Shown piece after piece: positions 32,944 to 43,111 of a DNA stretch of 64,000 bases (position 1 is the stretch's first letter; each line of letters starts with the position of its first letter). Below the pieces are notes generated by a model, which did not search any database, was not told the origin of the DNA, and was given only the letters and a program-made list of their open reading frames with translations. The translations under genes and the position numbers were made by a program. Source of the DNA: Rhyzopertha dominica (taxonomy: Eukaryota; Arthropoda; Insecta; Coleoptera; Bostrichidae); the NCBI GenBank assembly GCA_025024175.1, contig QCXZ01000041.1:35397786-35461785 (forward strand), written 5' to 3'.

Positions 32944-34146
32944 TTCTATATGTAAGTAAAATCAAGTGTTCTGTTGTGTCCCATTTATGAAAAGAGAACG
33001 AACTATCATCAAACGAAAATCTCCGCAGGAAAGATGCCTTGCTAAACTTTAATTATTTCCCAGAAAAATCCGAGGGTGGATAGAAATCATCAAGCGCCCA
33101 TCTAACCGTAATTGAGATTAAATTTGACAACATATCGTTAATAATGGATGCTGATGCATTTTTCACTATAAATCTACAACCCCACAAGCCAATACGATGA
33201 GTAAAAACTCTAAAGGTGATCATTTTTGTGAAAATAACACTCACCTATACAACTTCTTCTTTATGCACCCTTAGGCATGCATTTGCAAAGGTGCTATGTT
33301 GTACAATTTATAGAATAGCTAATGTGACGATAGCTTTCTCTAGATGAAACGCCGAAAAAGGAAACGCCCAAACTCTTACGCATTACTAAACGCGCGCTGT
33401 TAACAGCGACTGCAATTTCAAAGAAGCCCTCGTTCCGTGCCCAAAAACCGCACATAAGAACGTTCATTAACCAGATTAATTACATTTTGATAGAGTAAAT
33501 TGATTCCCGACAGTTAGACATCGCTATACGGCGAACAAAGTGATGGGCTGGCACGGGCCGGGAGCACACCGCCAACCGCAGAGATCAATTAGTTTCTCTG
33601 GCGTGCGTGCCATCCGGATTGCCATGCACGGTGGGAAATGAAAGGCACTCATTTCCTTTCTGCAACTGCTTTTTGGCGAGGGTACACTCGGAGCATGCCG
33701 CTGTCTGTGTGCGAGTTTAAATGCTGTAAGCGGTGACCCGGGTAAATTTAATGCATTAATGCAATCCCGGTCGTTGCTGCCATCGTGGATTGCTTGTGTA
33801 CAATTATATTTAATTGTTGGGAGGACCAAAGAATCCTAATTACGTTGCTTTAAAGGGTTTTTGCTCACTTTGCCTTTTGTATTACATGGCTTCCAAACTA
33901 AGAAACCATCCTTGTAATATTACTCGAAGCAAAAATAATTTATTATTTGTCATAACCAGCAAAGCATTGCACCTAATAGCTATAAATGTCATATTTATTT
34001 TCTGTTTACATAGATATAGAGAACAATTTTTGTACTGTAGCACATACAACATTCATCTTTTTTCACGCGAGGTAGCCCACACAGTCTTTGAAAGAAATAT
34101 TAACTTCGATATGTACTTAAAGACAATACTTTGTACGATGGCAACA
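32944..34146. other. No gene; GC-richer island 33400-33830 may be conserved non-coding DNA
   Basis: The island stands out from its AT-rich surroundings and contains homeodomain-type ATTA clusters (AACCAGATTAATTACA, TTAATGCATTAATGCAAT). Frames on both strands (33524-33829 minus, 33814-34164 plus) have no recognisable domain. A conserved regulatory element of a neighbouring gene is possible but unproven. Confidence 0.3.
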
Positions 34147-34551
34147 CAGGGTTTCTATAAATGATTAATGCAACAAGGGCGGCGTGGATTCCTGGATTCT
34201 TTGTGCAACCTTTTTGTAACTGCTACCATGCAAGCTACAATAAGTACACTATACTGCATCTAGGGTTGTATCAACTTATAACAATGAAAATTAAATTGAC
34301 GGTTTTATAAAGATTTCCCAACAAATTATGTTTCTATTTCCCTTTCCAAGGTAAGTAATAACAACAATGTGCTTTGGCGAAGCTACACAACTATGTCCGT
34401 TATAACCTTCTTTTGTTGCTGTCAACTACTTTTAGGCATGGTTTTATAAATCTAATCATTTTCCGCCAATGAAAGCATTCGTAGTCAATCTCAGTCTATT
34501 TACCTATTTTAATGTTTGCACTTCTTAAGTAACTAGCCATGGCACCACAAC

Positions 34552-34563
34552 AATTTAGCTGTT
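34552..34563 (+). repeat. PLE1 target site duplication, left
   Basis: AATTTAGCTGTT, identical to 37542-37553 on the far side of the Penelope-like element. Confidence 0.85.
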
Positions 34564-34722
34564 AATAATGAATAGTAGAGTTTTTTGGAAGTTATTAAGT
34601 AATAATAATAACACACTTGTTTTTATCCTACTTCCAATTTTTATTTTTGGCAAAGCCAAATGCCAGCATTTCAACCGCCAAGCGGCCTTTTTCGGTGCCT
34701 TAACAAGTATAACTAAATTGGA
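34564..34722 (-). repeat. PLE1 inverted terminal segment
   Basis: Reverse complement of about 35020-35172, including the ribozyme-like core and the CTATTCATTATTAAC end. It forms a large stem with the adjacent direct repeat. Confidence 0.85.
34653..34701 (-). ncRNA. Hammerhead-like motif, inverted copy
   Basis: On the minus strand: AAGGCA, CCGAAAA, a GGCCGC-TTG-GCGGTT stem II, an intact GAAA, ATGC-TG-GCAT stem III, then TTTGGCTT. Of the three copies this one keeps GAAA but loses the G8 position and one stem I pair. Confidence 0.5.
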
Positions 34723-34724
34723 GA

Positions 34725-35145
34725 AAATGGAGAAAAATCTGCATTAGCACTACATAATATCGACACAGATTACAAATTTAATATAGCCAATGTGAAGAAC
34801 ATAGAAATGTCAACACCCGCTAACTTGAACCCCTTAGAGGCCATTTACATGAAACGCAATCCTAGCCATCCCTTAAATACGGATCTCACACCCTTAAATA
34901 ATCCATTTGTAGTAATAGTTAAGTCAGAAATGTGATTTAAACAAATTCTTTTCCTACACCACGCAACTGTATATCCACGTTCACCATATGTCAAAATGTC
35001 TTTTCGTGTTTTAATTTAGTTATACTTGTTAAGCCACCGTAGAAGGCCGCTTGGCGGTTCAAATGCCGGCATTTGGCTTTGCCAAAAATAAAAACTGGAA
35101 GTAGGATACAAACAAGTGTTTTATTATTATTATTTAATAACTTTC
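34725..35145 (+). repeat. PLE1 left pseudo-LTR
   Basis: Shares about 400 bp in direct order with 37137-37541, from GGAGAAAAATCT through TTAGAGGCCATTTACATGAA to ACAAGTGTTTTAT. It begins with what is the tail of the coding region in an upstream unit, showing it is a truncated tandem copy. Confidence 0.88.
35031..35079 (+). ncRNA. Hammerhead-ribozyme-like motif, left pseudo-LTR
   Basis: Pieces in type I hammerhead order: stem I strand AAGCCA (35031), CCGTAGA in the CUGANGA position, stem II GGCCGC-TTG-GCGGTT, CAAA in the GAAA position, short stem III ATGC-C-GGCAT, then stem I partner TGGCTT (35074-35079), a perfect complement of AAGCCA. Minimal hammerheads in Penelope-like terminal repeats are known. 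Core positions here are mutated (U4 to C, G12 to C), so activity of this copy is doubtful. Confidence 0.6.
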
Positions 35146-35175
35146 AAAAAACTCTGCTATTCATTATTAATCATG

Positions 35176-37160
35176 ACGTCCTGGTCGACTGCGTTAAACA
35201 AGAATTTTAAAGTCAAAACCAAAATTTCTTTAACAACGACGGATTTATGGTTCCTTAACCAGTGTAAAAGCAGCGGCATATGCCAAAAATTCATAAAAGT
35301 ACATACCAACAAATACCATAAGGATTTAAAAAATGTGACGGACAAGGCTAAGACATACTGGTTACCAATGGAAATTGCAGATCTACACCGAAGAAGACAA
35401 GAACTACAATTGGAAGTTTCTTCAAGGCATCTGAAATTGGCAGCGTTTTATTCTCCTATGAATGGGATTTTTTCGAAGAAAAAGTGCATACAGTGATTAG
35501 TGAGAAAGTGAAAAGAAGTATCCGAAATAAAATTGAAATTCAAAGTGCTACAAACTTCATCGTCATCACACCAAGTTACGCAGAATGAGAATAAAATGGA
35601 CACTCCTTCATCATCACACCAAGTTGCAAATAATGAGATCAAATTGGTCGCTACAATAACAGTTCATAATAAAAGTAATGTTTCATTTTCAAAAACTCAA
35701 CTTGATCTGTTAAAACGGCCTAAAACATGCAATAAAACCAAAAGTATTTCCTTTAGAAGACATAATTAGTGACATTGAAAACGTGATTGTAAATATCAGT
35801 GAAGAAAATGAATTAGAAGTGAGACGAAAAAGCAAAAAATTTTAGAGAAAAAAATACATGAAAAATGTTAAAGATAATGTGCAGTTCCTTCACAGACAAA
35901 GGTTCTAAAGAAGGTAAGAGTTGTTTTTTATGTAAAAGCTGATAAGGGAAATTCCATAGTTATTATAAAAAAGATGATTATTTCAATGACGTTACTTCTA
36001 TGTTAGAAACCGGTCCGTACGATGTAATAAGCAAAAATCCAGTAAAAAAAAATATAAAAGAGGTTAATGATACTTTGGACAGTTGCAGTTTATTAGTAAA
36101 TAGTAATCTTAAATACACGTTAAAAATAAAAAATCCGTTGATATCAAAAAGCTATGCTCTACCAAAAATTCATAAGCCAGGTAATAAGTATCTCCTCATA
36201 GTCTCAAACGTAAACGCACCAAATTACCAATTAGCAAAGTGGTTGGTTAATGAATTCAGTAAATTAACGTTAAATAATGACTGCCCGGTCAAAAATTCCC
36301 TAGATTTAATAAATAGATTAAAAGATTTTGATATTAAACCTAATCACAGACTAATATCTTTTGATGTCGAATCATTGTTCAATAGCGTACCAGTACCTCA
36401 AGCTTTAGAATGTTTGGAAGATTTTCTTGAACAAAATAAAGAGCGGTCACTGACGAATACTTGAAGCTAACAAAACTGTGCATCGAACAAAACGCATTTA
36501 TATTTAATCAAAAATTTGGATTGGGAATGGAAAACCCTCTTCCACTTTTCTTAGCTAACCTTTTCTTAAACTACCTTGAAAATAATGTCAAAAGTGCAAA
36601 TGAATTTCCGGTATTATGGTATACTTATGTAGACAAAATTTTTGCCATAATAGACACTAACTTTAATATTTATTATTATATATTATATTAATATTTAGAT
36701 TACTAAATGTTCTATTACCTACAGAAAATTACAAAAATGAACTCTCATATATTTATAATTTAGCCAACTCAAACGGATACAAGAAAGAAATTATTACTAA
36801 GTTATTAAACAAACACAAATATAAATTAAATTTGCAATCTCACACGCACCTTAGCCCTGAAATAGAAACCATGTTCAATAGAAAATTGACATACCATCCT
36901 TCAATAGAACATAAATTTCAAAATTTATTTTCTAATTTTAATATTAATCTTGCTTTTGGGAACAACTACACATTAAGAAACTTATTAAGCAACACCCTTG
37001 ATAAAGAAGACCCGTTAAAGAAATCTGGAATTTATGAAATGAAATGCTGTAACTGCCCCAAAAAGTACATTGGTCAAACAAAACGTAATCCAAATATTAG
37101 ATTCATAGCATATAATATGTACCACGTAAACAATAGAAATGGAGAAAAATCTCTGCACTA
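35176..37160 (+). pseudogene. Penelope-like reverse transcriptase plus GIY-YIG endonuclease, frameshifted
   Basis: 35176-35496 encodes an N-terminal region (FLNQCKSSGICQKFIKV). About 35935-36000 encodes KADKGNSIVIIKK, and after a frame change 36000-36464 carries SYALPKIHKPGNKYL, then LISFDVESLFNSVP (motif A with catalytic Asp). 36461-36691, another frame, has GMENPLPLFLANLF (motif B) and YVDK at 36627-36638, where the expected YVDD has lost its second Asp. 36832-37161 ends with GIYEMKCCNCPKKYIGQTKR, a clear GIY-YIG core with the Cys pair typical of this lineage. Several frameshifts and the YVDK change make it dead. Confidence 0.9.
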
Positions 37161-37541
37161 GCACTACATAATATTGAAACAGGTCACAAATTTAATATAG
37201 CCAACGTGAAGAACATAAAAACGTCAACACGCGCCAACTTGAACCCTTAGAGGCCATTTACATGAAACGCAATTCTAGCCATCTGTTAAATACGGATCTT
37301 ACACTCTTAAGTAATCCACTTGTAGCAATAGTAAATTTAGAAATGTGATTTAAACAAATTCTTTGCCCATACCATCATCATATATCAATGTTTACCATAT
37401 GTCAAAATGTAATTTCGTGTTTTAATTTAGTTATACTTGTTAAGCCACCGAAGAAGGCCGCTTGGCGGTTAGAATGCTGGCATTTGGTGTGCCAAAAATA
37501 AAAATTGGAAGAAAGGATAAAAACAAGTGTTTTATCATTAT
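37137..37541 (+). repeat. PLE1 right pseudo-LTR
   Basis: Direct repeat of the left pseudo-LTR, ending ACAAGTGTTTTATCATTAT immediately before the target duplication. Confidence 0.88.
37442..37490 (+). ncRNA. Hammerhead-ribozyme-like motif, right pseudo-LTR
   Basis: AAGCCA, CCGAAGA (CUGANGA with U4 to C), stem II GGCCGC-TTG-GCGGTT, AGAAT at the second core, stem III ATGC-TG-GCAT. The stem I partner is TGGTGT instead of TGGCTT, so stem I is damaged here. Confidence 0.55.
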
Positions 37542-37553
37542 AATTTAGCTGTT
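37542..37553 (+). repeat. PLE1 target site duplication, right
   Basis: AATTTAGCTGTT, matching 34552-34563; beyond it the family A element resumes. Confidence 0.85.
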
Positions 37554-37978
37554 TACAATTTATAGGCTAGGAAACTTCACCGTGTAATACGGGTAGTGCG
37601 GGTAACATCACTGCCAATTTATATAGATCCTAACTGTAAATTTTACCATTTCGGCAGCTAAAAAACATCCAGTTCACAACAGTACAACCTAGCAGGCTTA
37701 CTATAGTCACAACCTTACCTAAAAGTTATACTAAATCCGAAATCTGAGCGTATTCCTACCTTAGAATTAACTATCCTACAAAACTCCGCATAAGATGTTG
37801 AAAATACACACTTCCATACATTTTCTCAAAATAAAATATATTAAATAGTTTGACAATTGACAAATGGCAAGTATCTGTCACTGCAATAGTTGTGTTCACT
37901 TTCATGACAGGCGGCAAATCGATTTAATCCACAATTTATATAAGTACCTGGATGCATGAATCATTTATAGAAAGATTG

Positions 37979-38502
37979 TACATAACAAGTGCAAGTAATT
38001 ATAAGTGAAAAGTTACATGGGCGTACTCGTATATACTATATCGCTTCGTTTGTTCTCACTTTTTCTAAAATATCAAAAGAACCCATAAAGGTTGTATTCG
38101 AAACAATATTATCAAAGCTGTCACGCCGTCTTGCACAATAATATTTATGCACATGCAATTTAAAAAATTGTGAGTAGGCTATATTTTCGATACACCCGAA
38201 TATTTAAGTGTGATGCATTGTAGAAAAGCTTCTGGCTTTTTTAAATTATAAATCTATTTAAAAAAACAGGGTTTTGTCTAATACCAAGTTATGCATCACA
38301 AACTATTTTTAAGATTACCGATGGGTTTCTCAATTATGCCGCCTGTAAGCTCATGTGCGCATAAGAATTATATACCTATACATTTTATTTTATTTATTCT
38401 CCCTTGCTGTTATCTACCGTTGTCTGAGCATCACAATCACATACTGAAGTTAAAATTATCTGTATATGCAGACAACGCTTCTACGAAGGATTTGTATATA
38501 CC
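37979..38502. other. No recognisable gene
   Basis: AT-rich; the frame at 38291-38581 has no motif and runs into foldback F. Confidence 0.5.
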
Positions 38503-39252
38503 GGGTCCGCCACCTAAAACTCCCCAGGCTCGTATTCCATTTGTGTCTTTACCATGTATGCGTATTTTTAGTCCTTCTTAGTGAAAAACAAGAAAAACTA
38601 TTCGCCGCAATTTTTGTTAATAAGTTTGTTCAGAATTTTTTAAGTGTTACTTTAGTAGCTTATTACGGTATAAATTATGCTTACATACCCATCGCTGCAC
38701 AGAAAACCCAAAAATTTGGGGTAACTTTTAAATAAATAAAGTACAAAGTTCGTTCTACAGTGAGAGAGGCTAGGAAACGAAATCCTGCGATGAGGCTAGT
38801 TCGTGATGTAGAAAACCAAACTAGCCTCATCGCAGGGTTTCGTTTTCTAGCCTCTCTCTCTCTGTAGAACGAAATTTGTACTTCATTTATTAAAAAGTTA
38901 CTCCAAATTTTGGGGTTTTGTGTGTAGCGATGGGTATGTAGGCATAATTTGTACCGTAATAAGCTACTAAACTAGCACTTAAAAAATTCTGAACAAATCT
39001 ATTAACAAAAATGCAGGCGAATAGTTTTTCTTGTTTTTCACTAAGAAGGACTAAAAACTACGAATACATGGTAAAGACACAAATTGAAGACAGTAAAAGG
39101 CGGCATCCAACTATAAAGCAATATTTATTATACGGGGTAAGGTTAAATAGTATGTACATAAATTAGCTTTATTTGCAAAATATGATAATTAACAAAAAAA
39201 AATTTTGGACGCCCATTATTCTATTTTAAAGAGTTATTATTTAAGGTTGTAT
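38503..39252. mobile_element. Foldback element F, copy 2, right end missing
   Basis: Left terminus GGGTCCGCCACCTAAAACTC; the central hairpin has 39-bp arms (38762-38800 and 38820-38858), extended by GAGAGAGGCTAGGAAACGAA relative to copy 1. The left arm lacks about 200 bp found in copy 1 after CCAGG, while the right arm keeps CTTACCCCGTATAATA in inverse form. The right arm stops at about 39252, where the gypsy palindrome begins, so that insertion or rearrangement removed the terminus. Confidence 0.85.
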
Positions 39253-39423
39253 TGTAGTAGTTCATATTTTTCAAAAATGTTCAAAATGAAGCGTAGTGGA
39301 CTCAAACAATCAGTAAACAGGAAAAGAACTTCTTTTTTATTAATTTCAAAAACTGTCCTTCAAAAATTGACAAATCTAGCCTACCTATATATTTTTTATT
39401 TTTCCCGACAACCCGCGCACCAA
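39253..39423 (-). repeat. LTR-like end of left arm
   Basis: On the minus strand it follows TTTAAGGAGGGTGCA (polypurine-like), then GCGCGGGTTGTCGGGAAAAA, and ends AACTACTACA. The first bases of the usual TGTAACG start appear mutated. It matches 42947-43092 inverted, diverging near its inner-genome end. Confidence 0.6.
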
Positions 39424-39733
39424 TGCACCCTCCTTAAAGGTATTTCGTCTCGAAATGCATCTGGTTCTATATGACCGCACTTGCTGAGCTGGTTCCTGAT
39501 GTGAAAAAGTTGATGTGCAATGATCAAGGCCGTTAGTTATCTCGGATGTGCTTCTTGCTGAACTATGGGTATCTCCAGTATAGAAAGCCAGCCGATTGAA
39601 GTGTTTAGTTTTCCTTTTGGCAACTTCTTAATTCGGTAAATAACATCATTAATGCGAGTCACCACTTAATATGGTCCTTCCCAATTAGTTTACAGTTTAT
39701 TGGAAAATCCACGACGCCGTTGGGGTTTTACAA

Positions 39734-41356
39734 CTATACTACGTCCCCAGGCTTGTAACCTCCAGATTCTGTTCTGATGTCATCCCTTTCTTTCATTCGA
39801 TCGCTTGCAATCTGAATATTCAAGCGAAATTGTTCATGAATGTAGTTCATTTTTTTCCGCAACTCAATCACATAATCTTCCCCAGCCAGATCTTCTCCTG
39901 GTGGAGTACCAAATTTTAAATCACATTGAAGTCTGAGTTTTCGACCCATGACAATACTAGCAGGAGTCTGTCCTGTTGTTTAGTGTACGGAAGAGCGATA
40001 TGCAAGCAAGAACAGATGAAGAAAGTGATCCCAGTCTTTTTGATGATCACAGACTACTTTGGCCAAATATCGATTGATCGTCCTATCCATGCGTTCTACC
40101 ATTCCATCAGACTGGTGATGTAATGCGGTTGTTCTTGTCTTGGGTATGTTTAAAACTGAGCATACATTTTGAAATAAATGAGATTCAAAATTTCTACCTT
40201 GGTCTGAATGTATTTCCAAAGGCACTCCGAAACGGCATATCCAATTTTTTACCAAAACTCCAGCCACTGTAACAGACTCTTGATTTGGTAAAGCATAAGC
40301 TTCTACCCACTTACTAAAGTAGTCCATAACCACCAATATATACTTATTTCTAGATTCTCTTTCGGGGAAAGGACCTGCCACATCAATGGCAATACGTTCA
40401 AAAGGGCTGCCCACGTTATACTGGCGCATTGGAGCTTTTCGACATTTCGGTGGTCCATTACTGGCTGCACATATAGTGCACTTCCTGCGCCATTCTCTCA
40501 CATCTGCATTGCTGTTAACACAGTAAAATCGTTCGCGTAATTTTCCAAGCGTCTTTGTTACTCCAAGGTGACATCCTGTAGTTCCATTATGTATTTCCTC
40601 CAAAATCTCATACCTCCTATTTCTGGGAACCAGAATTTGCTGTCGATCTTTTCCTCCCTTTGATCTCTCTAGAACACGTTTCAGAGTTCCACCACTCAAT
40701 ATTATGGAGTTCCACTGAGCCCAGTATGACTTTACATTTGGAGAAAAACTAGCAATTTCTTCGCAAGACGGCTTGCGACCCTATTTCTTCCATTCAACGA
40801 TGTGTTTCAAATCTGGATCAGTCTCTTGATCGCTTTGAATTTGGTCGATATGCCACTGGTCATCAACGACGGTTGTCCTTCGAATCTGGGCATCTTTCTC
40901 TTCTGCTCTCTGACAATGCTTGCAATCATCAGGACATGGTCTTCTTGATAGAGCATCTGCATTCCTGTGCCTAATTCCAGCTTTATGCTCTATATCAAAG
41001 TCAAATTCCTGCAGCCTTTCTATCCATCTGGCTACCTGCCCTTCTGGATTTTTAAAGTTCAAAAGCCATTTCAAAGCAGCATGATCAGTTCGTAGCAAGA
41101 AATTCTTTCCATACAAGTATTTGTAGAAATGTTCAGCAGATTTAACTACAGCGAATAACTCTCTTCTAGTGGCACAGTGATTTCTTTCTGACTTCGTTAG
41201 TGTTTTGCTAAAATATCCGATAACTTTTTCTTTTCCGTACTGTTCCTGTGCTAAAATGACCCCCAAGCCAACGTTGCTAGCGTCCGTGTTCAAAATAAAC
41301 CTTCCCTCAGAATGAGGGTAGCTTAGAACCGGTGCGCTCGCTAAGGCATCTTTTAA
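39734..41356 (-). pseudogene. Gypsy RNase H and integrase, minus strand (left arm)
   Basis: Minus-strand order: RNase H from LSYPHSEGRFILNTDASN to TDHAALKWLLNF (about 41350-41050), then GIRHRNADALSRRP. The integrase frame 39980-40699 carries the H-H-C-C finger (HNGTTGCHLG ... CTIC), catalytic Asp in IDVAGPF, Asp in SDQGRNF and Glu in DGMVER. A stop near 39980 and a break near 40700-40780 interrupt it; the C-terminal part continues at 39734-39949. The style is that of 412/Mdg1-type insect gypsy. Catalytic triad intact, but the element as a whole cannot move itself. Confidence 0.9.
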
Positions 41357-42700
41357 TGGATAGAAAAGCAGCAGGAATTTGACATTGATATAGAGCATAG
41401 AGCTGGAATCAGGCACAGGAATGCAGATGCTCTATCAAGAAGACCATGTCCCGAGGCGTGCAAGCATTGTCAGAGGGCAGAAGAGAAAGATGCACAGATT
41501 CGAAGGACAACCGTCGTTGATGACCAGTGGCATATCGACCAAATTCAAAGCGATCAAGAGACTGATCCAGATTTGAAATACATCGTTGAATAGAAGAAAT
41601 TAGGTTGCAAGCCGTCTTGGGAAGAAATTGCTAGTTGTTCCCCAGATGTAAAGTCATACAGGGCTCAGTAGAACTCCATAATATTGAGTGGTGGAATTCT
41701 GAAACGTGTTCTAGGGAGATCAGAGGGCGGAAAATATCGACAGCAGGTTCTGGTTCCCAGAAATAGGAGGTATGAGATTTTGGAGGAAATACATAATGGA
41801 ACTACAGGAGGTCACCTTGGAGTAACAAAGACGCTTGGAAAATTACGCGAACGATTTTACTGGGTTAACAGCAATGCAGATGTGAGAGAATGGTGCAGGA
41901 AGTGCACTATATGTGCAGCCAGTAATGGACCACCGAAATGTCGAAAAGCTCCAATGCGCTAGTATATCGTGAGCAGCCTTTTTGAACGTATTGCTATTGA
42001 TGTGGCAGGTCCTTTCCCCGAAAGAGAATCTAGAAATAAGTATATATTGGTGGTTATTGACTACTTCAGGAAGTGGGTAGAAGCTTATGCTTTACCAAAT
42101 CAGGAGTCTGTTACAGTGGCTGAAGTTTTGGTAAAAAATTGGATATGCCGTTTCGGAGTGCCTTTGGAAAAAACACTCAGACCAAGGTAGAAATTTTGAG
42201 TCTCATTTATTTTAAAATGTATGCTGAGTTTTAAATATACGCAAGACAAGAACAACCGCATTACATCCCCAGTCTGATGGAATGGTAGAACGCATGAATA
42301 GGACGTTCAACCGAAATTTGGCCAAAGTAGTCTGTGATCATCAAAAAGACTGGGATCACTTTCTTCATCTGTTCTTGCTTGCATATCGCTCTTCCGTACA
42401 CGAAACAACAAGACAGATTCCTGCTAGTATTGTCATGGGTCGAGAGCTGAGACTTCCACGTGATTTAAAATTTGGTACTCCACCCGGAGAAGATCTGGCT
42501 GGGGAAGATTATGTGATTGAGTTGCGGAAAAAAATGAACTACATTCATAAACAAGTTCGCTTGAATATTCAGATTGCAAGCGATCGAATGAAAGAAAGGT
42601 AAGACATCAGAACAGAATCTGGAGGTTACAAGCCTGGGGACGTAGTATAGTTGTAAAACCCCAACGTCGTGGATTTCCCCCTAAACTGCAAACTAATTGG
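41357..42700 (+). pseudogene. Gypsy integrase, plus strand (right arm)
   Basis: The arm starts within WIE(R/K)..QEFD at 41357 and repeats the left-arm protein: GIRHRNADALSRRP, the integrase finger at 41684-41962 (HNGTTGGHLG ... CTIC), IDVAGPF near 41996, then a frameshift at about 42165 that destroys the second catalytic Asp (SDQGRNF in the left arm). DGMVERMNRT follows at about 42275. Extra stops at 41591 and near 41960 make it more decayed than the left arm. Confidence 0.9.
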
Positions 42701-42946
42701 TGACTCGCATTAATGATGTTATTTACCGAATTAAGAAGTTGCCAAAAGGAAAACTAAGAATAGTACACTTCAATCGGCTGGCTTTCTATACTGGAGATAC
42801 CCATAGTTCAGCAAGAAGCACATCCGAGATAACTAACGGCCTTGATCATTGCACATCAACTTTTTTACATCAGGAACCAGCTCAGCAAGTACGGTCATAT
42901 AGAACAAGATACATTTCGAGACGAAATATCTTTAAGGAGGGTGCAG

Positions 42947-43111
42947 TGTAACGTGCGCGCATTGTCGGGAAAAATAAAATAAAATACAGGTAAGGCTAGA
43001 CTTGTCAATTTTTGAAGGACAGTTTTGAAGTTAATAAAAAAGACGTTCTTTTCCTGTTTACTGATTGTTTGAGTCCACTACGCTTCATTTTTAACACTCA
43101 GTAACGTAACA
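42947..43111 (+). repeat. LTR-like end of right arm
   Basis: Starts TGTAACGTGCGCGC just after the polypurine-like AAGGAGGGTGCAG and ends near CAGTAACGTAACA. The TGT...ACA borders and similar length to the left-arm segment support an LTR; no full LTR partner is in the window to prove the ends. Confidence 0.6.

Larger units (their letters stand above)
34564..37541 (+). mobile_element. Penelope-like element PLE1
   Basis: 2978 bp between 12-bp duplications. Order: an inverted partial terminal repeat (34564-34722), a direct terminal repeat (about 34725-35145), a coding region with RT and GIY-YIG endonuclease remnants (35176-37160), and a second direct terminal repeat (about 37137-37541). This is the usual Penelope architecture, in which a partial tandem copy produces pseudo-LTRs and a further 5' piece lies inverted. 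Penelope-like elements prime reverse transcription with a nick made by their own endonuclease. This copy is broken by several frameshifts. Confidence 0.9.
34147..37978 (+). mobile_element. Family A element, copy 2, long form, split by PLE1
   Basis: The left end is CAGGGTTTCTATAAATGATT at 34147 and the right end GAATCATTTATAGAAAGATT, finishing at 37978 and followed by TA. With the Penelope insertion removed, about 830 bp of family A remains (34147-34551 and 37554-37978). That is more than twice the short copies; internal blocks such as CACAACCT and CCTAAAAGTTATAC are shared with copy 3 at 44.8 kb. No coding capacity is seen even in the long form. Confidence 0.8.
39253..43111. mobile_element. 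Palindromic gypsy element: two inverted 3' halves
   Basis: Left arm (39253 to about 41019, minus sense) and right arm (about 41356 to 43111, plus sense) are inverted copies of the same pol 3' half and LTR. About 335 bp of RNase H sequence is present only on the left, at the centre. Pol reads outward in both directions and each arm ends in an LTR-like segment of about 165-171 bp. No gag, protease or RT palm is present. It could come from self-integration, template switching or break repair. Confidence 0.88.

Noticed and set aside
33814..34164. 116-codon plus-strand frame as a gene
   Set aside because: It is AT-driven, ends inside the family A terminus and has no domain.
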